Assembly (NCBI GenBank): GCA_021786655.1
Contig: JAJYMU010000371.1
Span: 1 to 7,028 of the forward strand
Source: Bacteroidota bacterium
GTDB taxonomy: Bacteria > Bacteroidota > Ignavibacteria > Ignavibacteriales > Melioribacteraceae
Length of the DNA: 7,028 nt
Direction of reading: 5' to 3'
Shown here one piece after another: positions 1 to 5,424 of the stretch. The position numbers and the translations under genes are program-made. Below the pieces are notes generated by a model, which was not told the origin of the DNA, did no database searches, and saw nothing but the letters and a program-made list of their open reading frames with translations. Each line of letters starts with the position of its first letter. The stretch's first letter is position 1.

Positions 1-287
1 TATCCCACATAACAACTTGTAACATTATTAATTAGACTTAGAGATTTGGGATCAATTATTCTTTCATTCAAATATATCTCAGTGCCTTTCCATCCTTTTA
101 TAGTTTCCCAGAGAGAATTAAAATATGTTATTTTGCCTTGTAATTCTTCTGATGGAATTTCAACTATGTTTAACTCTTTCTTACTCCCTGATTCTTCAAA
201 ACACTCAAATTTTCTAGCATAAGATAAAGCAGCATCATAATAGGTTGATGCGCTATTCTTAAAATGTACTTTGATTTTATAAGACAT
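1..287 (-). CDS. Hypothetical protein, 5' part only (runs off left edge)
   Basis: An open frame on the minus strand begins with ATG (287-285) and stays open to the left edge, giving 95 complete codons and no stop. The visible protein starts MSYKIKVHFK and carries a Tyr/Ala-rich helix-like stretch (residues 15-30), a charged segment, and a Trp-containing stretch (SLWETIKGWKGTEIYLNER, residues 58-76). No signal peptide or membrane segment is visible. An AGGAAG (303-298) lies 10 nt before the ATG and an AAGGA (294-290) lies 2 nt before it. The codons are rich in AAA, ATA and TTA and the DNA is AT-richer than the plus-strand genes, consistent with an accessory or recently acquired gene, though that is inference. 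I do not recognise the family and assign no function. It is divergent from lexA and does not appear to share its promoter. Confidence 0.6.
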   Translation of the reverse strand, partial: MSYKIKVHFKNSASTYYDAALSYARKFECFEESGSKKELNIVEIPSEELQGKITYFNSLWETIKGWKGTEIYLNERIIDPKSLSLINNVTSCYVG

Positions 288-322
288 AATCCTTACACTT
301 CCTGTTGTTACCTAACTATTAC

Positions 323-499
323 TTACATTATGTGAAATAGTTTATTAATTGACAATGAATTTTTAAAAGTATGAGAGGCTACGCATAGAGAATTACCAGA
401 TTTAACCTGATGTTTCCACTTCGGCGTGACGTTAGAAATAGAATTACGATTTACTATTTCAATAGATGTATTTGTTTCCCTTTCAAAAATCAGTTTCAA
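323..499 (-). CDS. Possible small ORF, 58 aa, TTG start with perfect AGGAGG
   Basis: On the minus strand a TTG codon (499-497) is preceded by a perfect AGGAGG (514-509) with a 9-nt gap, and opens a 58-codon frame ending in TAA (325-323). That stop is 35 nt before the ATG of the minus-strand gene at 287, so the two could be co-transcribed. The predicted peptide starts (M)KLIFERETNT, is basic and polar, and contains VTPKWKHQVKSG around residues 24-35. It has no clear membrane segment or signal peptide. The in-frame upstream stop (TGA) is 12 codons before the TTG, and no ATG or GTG start lies in between. Support is the ribosome site and the gene-like position only. A frame this short arises easily by chance in AT-rich DNA and I see no homology, so this is a candidate rather than a firm gene. 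Confidence 0.3.
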   Translation of the reverse strand: MKLIFERETNTSIEIVNRNSISNVTPKWKHQVKSGNSLCVASHTFKNSLSINKLFHIM

Positions 500-667
500 A
501 TTCCCTTTCCTCCTGTTAACAACATAAAATAATCAGCGTCAACTTGCAAACCATATCCAGCAACTGCCAAATGACCAGTGACTAGTGCGCAATTGCCAGT
601 CGAGTTTTTCCTCAGAAGTAAGACCTAATATCCGTCTAAAAAAAGTTTATTTTTCCAAAATTTTCCC
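500..667. other. Non-coding gap with degenerate octamer repeats and AT-rich tract
   Basis: I see no convincing gene in this gap between the minus-strand genes and lexA. Positions 572-600 hold three related octamers: TGACCAGT (572-579), TGACTAGT (579-586, sharing one base with the first) and TTGCCAGT (593-600). A related ACTGCCAAA lies at 564-571. From about 636 the sequence becomes A/T runs leading into the lexA -35 box, which could act as an UP element. No tRNA-like fold, terminator or CRISPR repeat is apparent. Confidence 0.5.
521..549 (-). promoter_or_regulatory. Weak promoter-like sequence for the minus-strand genes
   Basis: Read on the minus strand, TTGCAA (549-544) and TATGTT (526-521) are separated by exactly 17 bp. 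Transcription from here would start just before the AGGAGG of the small ORF at 499. Both boxes deviate from consensus, and AT-rich DNA yields such matches by chance, so support is slight. Confidence 0.2.
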
Positions 668-696
668 TTGACAAGTGTTCTTTTGTTCACTAATTT
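668..696 (+). promoter_or_regulatory. lexA promoter (TTGACA-17-TAATTT)
   Basis: A perfect -35 TTGACA (668-673) is followed after exactly 17 bp by TAATTT (691-696), which fits a -10 box. Transcription should start near 702-704, leaving only about 15 nt of leader before the start codon. An A/T-rich stretch lies directly upstream. The spacer between the boxes is precisely the left arm of the inverted repeat at 674-717, so a bound repressor would cover the RNA polymerase site. The boxes and spacing are read directly; the start site is inferred. Confidence 0.8.
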
Positions 697-717
697 TTAG
701 GTGAACAAAGGAACACT
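674..717. promoter_or_regulatory. Long inverted repeat, probable LexA operator
   Basis: The left arm AGTGTTCTTTTGTTCAC (674-690) and the right arm GTGAACAAAGGAACACT (701-717) are inverted copies matching at 16 of 17 positions, separated by the 10-nt TAATTTTTAG. Each arm contains two half-sites in direct orientation: GTTC-N4-GTTC (677-688) and GAAC-N4-GAAC (703-714). The left arm fills the promoter spacer, and the right arm spans the expected transcription start and the ribosome site and ends one base before the first ATG. GTTC/GAAC half-sites are known for LexA of Gram-positive bacteria and Alphaproteobacteria, in other spacings. Autoregulation by LexA is the natural reading, but binding is inferred. 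Confidence 0.75.
707..712 (+). promoter_or_regulatory. lexA ribosome binding site inside operator arm
   Basis: AAAGGA lies 5 nt before the ATG at 718 and 8 nt before the ATG at 721, so it does not clearly choose between the two adjacent starts. It lies within the right arm of the operator. If a transcript began upstream of 674, the two arms could pair and hide this site. Confidence 0.55.
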
Positions 718-1356
718 ATGATGAAAAATGAGTTAACCGAACGTCAGCAAGAAATTCTGGATTTCATCCAGCAGTTTATCGCTGCAAAAGGATATCCACC
801 TTCCTTCCGTGAGATTGGAAAGCAATTCGGTATTGCCAGCACATTTGGAGTGAAGCGCCACATCGACGCGCTAGTTAAGAAAGGATACCTTTCCAACGAA
901 AGCAAAACCAGCAGAACACTTGCAGTCTTGGGCGAGACTGTCAACAAATCGAAACATCTCTTCGATAATCTAATTGAACTGCCGATTGTAGGTAGAGTGG
1001 CTGCCGGTCAGCCGGTTTTAGCGGAAGAAAATATTGAAGGCAACTATATGGTTGATTCGAATTTGATTAACAACAAGAACGGCTGTTTTGGATTGAAGGT
1101 ACGCGGCGACAGCATGATCAATGCTGGGATTTTCGATGACGATCTTGTGATCATTTCGCCGCAGAAAGATGCTTCCAACGGCGATATTGTTGTTGCACTT
1201 TTAAGAGACGAAGCCACGATGAAACGTTTCTTCAGAAAAGAAAACAAGGTGATGCTTGTTCCCGAAAACGAAAAATATTCTCCGATTGAAGTTGAAAACT
1301 TGGAAGAATTTTCGATCATTGGAAAAGTCGTTGGCGTATTTAGAACCTACAATTAA
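718..1356 (+). CDS. lexA: LexA repressor, SOS regulator with self-cleaving peptidase domain
   Basis: LexA represses DNA-damage genes and is inactivated when RecA filaments stimulate it to cut itself. The N-terminal winged helix-turn-helix spans roughly residues 5-70 (LTERQQEILDFI, GYPPSFREIGKQFGI). Its recognition-helix region (STFGVKRHIDAL, 41-52) differs from the E. coli one, consistent with a different operator. The S24/S26 domain follows from about 88: the cleavage site VAAG puts the cut between Ala96 and Gly97, the nucleophile is Ser132 in RGDSM, and the general base is Lys169 in DEATMKRFF. The Ser-Lys spacing of 37 equals that of E. coli LexA (119/156). The length of 212 aa is normal and all catalytic residues are present, so it should be active. 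Tandem ATGs (718, 721) leave the start uncertain by one residue. It heads an operon with two small genes, with intergenic gaps of 10 and 8 nt, under the interlocked promoter-operator upstream. Confidence 0.97.
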   Translation: MMKNELTERQQEILDFIQQFIAAKGYPPSFREIGKQFGIASTFGVKRHIDALVKKGYLSNESKTSRTLAVLGETVNKSKHLFDNLIELPIVGRVAAGQPVLAEENIEGNYMVDSNLINNKNGCFGLKVRGDSMINAGIFDDDLVIISPQKDASNGDIVVALLRDEATMKRFFRKENKVMLVPENEKYSPIEVENLEEFSIIGKVVGVFRTYN

Positions 1357-1366
1357 AGGAGAAAAA

Positions 1367-1615
1367 ATGAAATCGATATTATTCACATCGGCTATCATAA
1401 ATAGAAACAGAGTAAAATTTTTGTATGGTTTTAGTGAGATAGTTTTGGAACCTTACCACATGAACAGAAATAAAAATGGTAAGAAAGTTTTGTTCGGCAG
1501 AATTATCGGTTCAAGCGAAATTAAAATGTATGAGTTTGAAAAAATGTGCAACATAAGAGTATTACCGAAGGAAAGATTTTCTCCGATGATTCCGATAATT
1601 CCAAGATTTAATTAG
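1367..1615 (+). CDS. Small WYL-domain-like protein, 82 aa
   Basis: The start is ATG 1367, 5 nt after AAGGAG (1356-1361). A longer in-frame extension back to 1256 would lie inside lexA and is rejected. The protein looks like a compact stand-alone WYL-type domain. AIINRNRVKFLYG (residues 9-21) matches the opening 'AI..r+.v.F.Y.g' pattern, and VLEPYHMNRNKNGKKVLFG (26-44) matches the 'v.PY.l....G...L.g' pattern. MYEFEKMCNIRVLPKERFSP (54-73) matches the closing 'f.ldri..i.vl.e.F.p' pattern. There is no attached helix-turn-helix, and the family-naming Trp-Tyr-Leu is not seen. WYL domains in known proteins sense ligands, often nucleic acid, and control transcription regulators, including in DNA-damage and phage-defence settings. 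Here it is co-transcribed with lexA, 10 nt behind it, so SOS induction is likely. The WYL assignment is by eye; the function is unknown. Confidence 0.75.
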   Translation: MKSILFTSAIINRNRVKFLYGFSEIVLEPYHMNRNKNGKKVLFGRIIGSSEIKMYEFEKMCNIRVLPKERFSPMIPIIPRFN

Positions 1616-1623
1616 GAAAGAAA

Positions 1624-2013
1624 ATGGCTCCGAAATCCAAACGGGAAAAAGTTGATCTTCTGATCGACCATTTGTGGCAGCACGGCTACCTAACATTAAG
1701 CCGAAAGTACGGCAAGTTTTTACCAAGTCCGCCGCCGATGGGAGAGTACGAGGTTGACGCCGTAGCAAAATACAAAAAGAAAATTGCTATCGGTTTAACC
1801 GTTTCGGAAGAAGAGCTGAACGACCCGAATTTTTTATCGAAGCTAGATTTTCTTGTTCACTACAATTCCAAATTTCCGAAGAACCGCTTTACGCTTTTTC
1901 TCGGCGTGCCCTATAATGCAGTAGTTAAAGCGTCCCTTCTCATTTCTTCTTTGCCGGAAGAAATCCAAAACCACATCAAGATAGTAACCTTGCCGGAATC
2001 CGATTCGAGATAA
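1624..2013 (+). CDS. Unrecognised protein, 129 aa; possible degenerate PD-(D/E)XK fold
   Basis: The start is ATG 1624, with AGGAAAG overlapping the preceding stop codon and only 8 nt between genes, so it belongs to the lexA transcript. The N-terminus is basic and helical (KSKREKVDLLIDHLWQHGYL, residues 4-23). Next comes a Pro-rich turn (LPSPPPMGEYEVD, 33-45), then alternating strand and helix segments: VDAVAKYKKKIAIGLTV (44-60), a helix FLSKLDFLVHY (69-79), a strand RFTLFLGVP (88-96), a helix, and IKIVTLP. The order 'EVDAVA...KKIAIGLTV' recalls the restriction-endonuclease-like core (Asp then a D/E-x-K strand), but the second acidic residue and lysine are absent, so catalysis is doubtful. There is no signal peptide or membrane segment, so it is probably cytoplasmic. 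I do not recognise the family. The gene neighbourhood suggests a DNA-damage-linked role; that is inference only. Confidence 0.7.
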   Translation: MAPKSKREKVDLLIDHLWQHGYLTLSRKYGKFLPSPPPMGEYEVDAVAKYKKKIAIGLTVSEEELNDPNFLSKLDFLVHYNSKFPKNRFTLFLGVPYNAVVKASLLISSLPEEIQNHIKIVTLPESDSR

Positions 2014-2046
2014 TAATTACAGATATTATCCGTACATTTGTTTACC

Positions 2047-2075
2047 TTGACATTTAACCACTTGAAAACTATTTT
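2047..2075 (+). promoter_or_regulatory. Promoter of the uppS-bamA-skp-lpxD operon (TTGACA-17-TATTTT)
   Basis: A perfect TTGACA (2047-2052) and TATTTT (2070-2075) are separated by exactly 17 bp in the 94-nt gap between the lexA operon and uppS. Transcription should start near 2082, giving a leader of about 26 nt. No operator-like inverted repeat resembling the lexA one is present, which suggests constitutive expression. It is the only strong promoter seen ahead of the downstream genes. Confidence 0.7.
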
Positions 2076-2107
2076 TTCGAGCTCATTTTTGAGGGTGGAA
2101 AACAAGA

Positions 2108-2935
2108 TTGGCACATAAGATTAGCACGGCTGACAAAAAACGAATTGAAAAAGTCAAAGCCAAAGGAAACATCCCTCACCACATCGCAATAATTATGGAT
2201 GGCAACGGGAGATGGGCAAAGAAGCGCAGTCTGCCCAGAGTAGCCGGCCACCGCAAGGGCGTGGAAACGGTTCGTGAAATCGTTGAAGTTTGCGTAAATC
2301 TTGGTGTAAAAATTTTAACTCTCTACACTTTTTCTACCGAGAATTGGAAGCGTCCGCAAGATGAAGTCTCTACTTTAATGCGGCTGATCGTGAAGAGTTT
2401 GCAGAACGAAACCGACGAACTGAATTCGAATAATGTTAGATTAACAACCATCGGCGACACGGGTTCACTTCCAAACATTGTGCAGGATGAATTGTACGCA
2501 GCGTTAAAAAAGACCGCGCACAATGATAAGATGACATTGAATCTTGCTTTAAGTTACAGCGGAAGATGGGAACTTGTTGAAGCAGTTAAAGATATAACAA
2601 AACAAGTTATCACGGGCAAATTGAATCCGGACGAGATCTGTGAAGAAGTCATCTCCAAAAATTTAACTACTGCAAATATGCCCGATCCGGATTTACTGAT
2701 AAGAAGCAGCGGCGAGTTCAGAGTAAGCAACTTTTTATTATGGCAAATTGCCTATTCGGAAATTTTTGTTTCAGATGTATTGTGGCCAGATTTCAAATGC
2801 AAAAATTTATTGGAAGCTATTGAAGACTACCAGAAAAGAGAAAGAAGATTCGGACAAGTTAGTGAACAATTATCCAGCAACTACAAAAATACTCGGAATG
2901 CTAAAACACACTCTAAGAAATTGGCTAAAGTTTAG
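2108..2935 (+). CDS. uppS: Isoprenyl transferase (undecaprenyl diphosphate synthase)
   Basis: This cis-prenyltransferase adds isopentenyl diphosphate units to farnesyl diphosphate to make undecaprenyl diphosphate, the lipid carrier for peptidoglycan and LPS sugars. The family signature HIAIIMDGNGRWA (residues 25-37) contains the catalytic/Mg2+ Asp31. Other conserved blocks are RVAGHRKGVETVREIVE (44-60), LYTFSTENWKRP (72-83) and DPDLLIRSSGEFRVSNFLLW (193-212), with the diphosphate-binding Arg199 and Arg205. At 275 aa it is slightly longer than usual because of about 25 residues after YQKRERRFG. The start is a TTG, which is essentially forced: a stop lies in frame at 2090-2092 and no ATG occurs before the catalytic motif. 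A GAGGGTGG (2091-2098) sits 9 nt upstream. The last 38 nt overlap the start of bamA in another frame. Confidence 0.96.
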   Translation: MAHKISTADKKRIEKVKAKGNIPHHIAIIMDGNGRWAKKRSLPRVAGHRKGVETVREIVEVCVNLGVKILTLYTFSTENWKRPQDEVSTLMRLIVKSLQNETDELNSNNVRLTTIGDTGSLPNIVQDELYAALKKTAHNDKMTLNLALSYSGRWELVEAVKDITKQVITGKLNPDEICEEVISKNLTTANMPDPDLLIRSSGEFRVSNFLLWQIAYSEIFVSDVLWPDFKCKNLLEAIEDYQKRERRFGQVSEQLSSNYKNTRNAKTHSKKLAKV

Positions 2936-5402
2936 TCTCATCATATTTTTTATTTCATTCACCGGTGTTCTTGCACAAGCTCAGAAGGTGAACTACAAGA
3001 TTTTAGGTTTGTCAGTCGTAGGAAATAAAACTGCCGATGCATCGACTATCATTGCAAACTCGGGATTGAAAGTGGGCGATGAAGTTTCCATACCCGGCGA
3101 TCAGACCAATACTGCAATAAAACATCTTTGGAACCTCGGAATTTTTCAAGACATCGAATTGATCATCGATAAGAAAATTCAGGACGGAATTTTTCTTCAA
3201 ATCAAAGTGACTGAATATCCCCGCTTGGAAAAAATTATCTTCCGCGGGAACAATGAGATCAAAGAAGACGACTTGATGAAAAAGGTAAACATCGTCCGCG
3301 GTCAAACTCTGAAACCGCAAGACCTTGTGCACATCGCGGATAAAATCAAATCTCAATACAACGACGAAGGTTACCTTAACGCCGAGATAAATTACGGTTA
3401 CTATAATTTCTTTCAAGCAGATACGAACAAGAACGAAATAAAAGTAATCTGGCGCAACGAAAAAGATTTGTCCAAAGAATACACAACTACATACGAGCTG
3501 GATCAATCTGTATCCATCAATTCAATTCCAAGACTAAAAGAAAGAACGCTTGTTATCTTCGATATCACTGAAGGTGAAGAAGTAACGATCAGAAATATTA
3601 TTTTTCACGGCAACAAAGCTTTTGATGACGATAAACTCAAAGGCGAGTTTGACGACACCAAGGAATCAAAATGGTGGAAGTTCTGGTCGTCTCCGAAATT
3701 CAAACGTGATAAGTTCGAAAAAGATAAAGAGCTTTTAACAAAGTTCTACAGAAAAAACGGTTATAGAGATTTCGGAATTCTCAGCGACAGTCTCGTTTTC
3801 ACACCAGATAAGAAACATGTTGATGTTGTTGTGAATGTTTACGAAGGCAATCAATATAAATTGAGAAATATTGTATGGGAAGGCAATACGGTTTATCCAT
3901 CTGAAGCATTGAACCAGCGGCTCGATTTCAAAAAAGGCGATGTTTACGATTACGAAAAGTTTAATCAGAATTTGCATTACAACGAAAAGCAATCCGACGT
4001 TTCATCGTTATACCAGGATAACGGCTACCTAGCATTTCAGCTTGATGCAAAGGAACAAAAAGTTGAACCGGATTCGATGGACATCATGATCAAGGTAACC
4101 GAAGGAAACCGTTTCAAAGTCGGCAAGGTTGATATCACCGGAAACGAAAAGACGATGGACAAAGTTATCCGCCGCGAGCTTTATACGATTCCGGGCAGCT
4201 ACTTCAGCAGAAGTTTTATTTTAAGAAGTATTCAGCAGCTCGCTAACCTTCAATACTTCAACGTTGAGAACTTATACAAATCCGGTATAGACTACAGACC
4301 GGCGAACGATAGCACAGTAAATATCGCTTACAAAGTCGAAGAAAAATCCAGCGACTATCTCAACGCGTCGGTTGGTTACAGCGGTGCGTTTGGATTCAGC
4401 GGCGCAATTGGTTTTACGTTAACAAACTTTTCTATCGCTCACCCGTTTCAAATGGGTGGAGGACAAATTCTGAATTTCAACTGGCAGTTTGGAGTCGGAA
4501 ACTTTTATAGAACATTCTCACTCGGATTTACAGAACCGTGGTACAATGATACTCCAACTTCGGTCGGATTCGATTTGTTCGATACACGGCAGCGTTACGT
4601 TTACGATTTACAGCAATCCGGTATTACCTTCAGAGTTGGGAGAAGATTAACATGGCCGGATGATTTTTTCTACGTACAGGGTATGTTTCGTTTTCAATAT
4701 AATAATGTAATCGACGGCGCGGGATTTTATCCGACCGGTCTTACTCGACAATACACACTAGGTGCAACAATCACCAGAACCGATATCGATAATCCTATCT
4801 TCCCTGCCCGCGGTTCAAAATTTCTATTGAGCGGTGAATTATCCGGCGGTCCATTCTTACCCGGCAACTTAGATTATTATAAGATAGATTTCAAAACAGA
4901 ATGGTATAAATCTTTATTTAATTCAAATAGATTTGTACTTTACACTTCATCGGAACTGGGTTATATTGGAGAATTGAAAGAAGGAACGCGGTTAAAAATT
5001 AACCCGTTTGAGTTCTTTTACATGGGCGGTACGGGTTTAATAATTGCCACAACTCCTTTGCGCGGCTACGAAGATAGAAGTTTAGGATTACGTGATGTAG
5101 CAACCGGAAACGTTATCGGAAGCAGCGTGATGGCAAAATTCACAACCGAATTTAGAGTTGCATTGGCAATGGAACCGATGCCAATTTGGTTGATAGCTTT
5201 CGCAGAAGCTGGAAACGTTTATTATGACATTGCTCATACAAACTTGTTCGATCTGAAACGTTCTGTTGGTGTCGGCGCCAGAATTTTATTAAACCCGATC
5301 GGTTTAATAGGTTTCGATTACGGATACGGATTCGACCGGAAGAGTGTTGACGGTCAGAATCCGCAATGGATGTTCCACTTCCAATTTGGAAAAGGTTTTT
5401 AA
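2898..5402 (+). CDS. bamA: BamA, outer-membrane protein assembly factor (Omp85)
   Basis: BamA is the core of the BAM complex that folds beta-barrel proteins into the outer membrane. I start it at ATG 2898 because this gives a good signal peptide: a basic n-region MLKHTLRNWLK, the core FSLIIFFISFTGVL (12-25) and a cleavage site after AQA (28). An upstream in-frame extension to 2748 lies inside uppS and is rejected. Five POTRA domains follow (about 31-108, 109-225, 229-318, 320-405, 406-482). The second has an extra segment, and the third contains SKWWKFWSS. The 16-strand barrel runs from about 488 and contains FTEPWYND, TDIDNPIFPARGS and the loop-6 motif LRGYEDRSLG (721-730). The C-terminus ends in Phe, the usual BAM recognition signal. 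Length is 834 aa (E. coli 810). No good ribosome site precedes it; translation is probably coupled to uppS, which it overlaps by 38 nt. Confidence 0.97.
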   Translation: MLKHTLRNWLKFSLIIFFISFTGVLAQAQKVNYKILGLSVVGNKTADASTIIANSGLKVGDEVSIPGDQTNTAIKHLWNLGIFQDIELIIDKKIQDGIFLQIKVTEYPRLEKIIFRGNNEIKEDDLMKKVNIVRGQTLKPQDLVHIADKIKSQYNDEGYLNAEINYGYYNFFQADTNKNEIKVIWRNEKDLSKEYTTTYELDQSVSINSIPRLKERTLVIFDITEGEEVTIRNIIFHGNKAFDDDKLKGEFDDTKESKWWKFWSSPKFKRDKFEKDKELLTKFYRKNGYRDFGILSDSLVFTPDKKHVDVVVNVYEGNQYKLRNIVWEGNTVYPSEALNQRLDFKKGDVYDYEKFNQNLHYNEKQSDVSSLYQDNGYLAFQLDAKEQKVEPDSMDIMIKVTEGNRFKVGKVDITGNEKTMDKVIRRELYTIPGSYFSRSFILRSIQQLANLQYFNVENLYKSGIDYRPANDSTVNIAYKVEEKSSDYLNASVGYSGAFGFSGAIGFTLTNFSIAHPFQMGGGQILNFNWQFGVGNFYRTFSLGFTEPWYNDTPTSVGFDLFDTRQRYVYDLQQSGITFRVGRRLTWPDDFFYVQGMFRFQYNNVIDGAGFYPTGLTRQYTLGATITRTDIDNPIFPARGSKFLLSGELSGGPFLPGNLDYYKIDFKTEWYKSLFNSNRFVLYTSSELGYIGELKEGTRLKINPFEFFYMGGTGLIIATTPLRGYEDRSLGLRDVATGNVIGSSVMAKFTTEFRVALAMEPMPIWLIAFAEAGNVYYDIAHTNLFDLKRSVGVGARILLNPIGLIGFDYGYGFDRKSVDGQNPQWMFHFQFGKGF

Positions 5403-5424
5403 CAATCATTAAACAGAGGTAAAC

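Noticed and set aside
391..411. Imperfect palindrome around ACCAGATTTAACCTGAT as an operator
   Set aside because: The symmetry is partial, the site is inside the candidate small ORF, and no promoter is placed to be controlled by it.
310..437. Integron attC-like ends: ACCTAAC at 310-316 and GTTAGAA at 431-437
   Set aside because: GTTAGAA fails the final pyrimidine of the core site, no paired inner boxes are visible, and the candidate small ORF would occupy the interval.
1256..1366. N-terminal extension of the WYL-like protein into lexA
   Set aside because: ATG 1367 has AAGGAG at 5-nt spacing and starts just before the conserved block; the extension is lexA sequence in another frame.
1851..1862. 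CTTGTTCACTA inside the 129-aa gene, resembling part of the lexA operator
   Set aside because: It is a single partial arm within coding sequence with no facing copy, so probably chance.
2009..2030. Possible terminator GATAATA...TATTATC after the lexA operon
   Set aside because: The 7-bp stem is all A/T except one pair and no T-run follows, so it is unlikely to terminate transcription on its own.
2748..2897. N-terminal extension of bamA into uppS
   Set aside because: It would be read from another frame of conserved uppS sequence and would bury the signal peptide 50 residues inside the protein.
3012..3506. Long open frame of 164 codons antisense to bamA
   Set aside because: It lies wholly within the POTRA region of bamA, its sequence looks like a reverse-strand shadow, and it has no domain or gene context.
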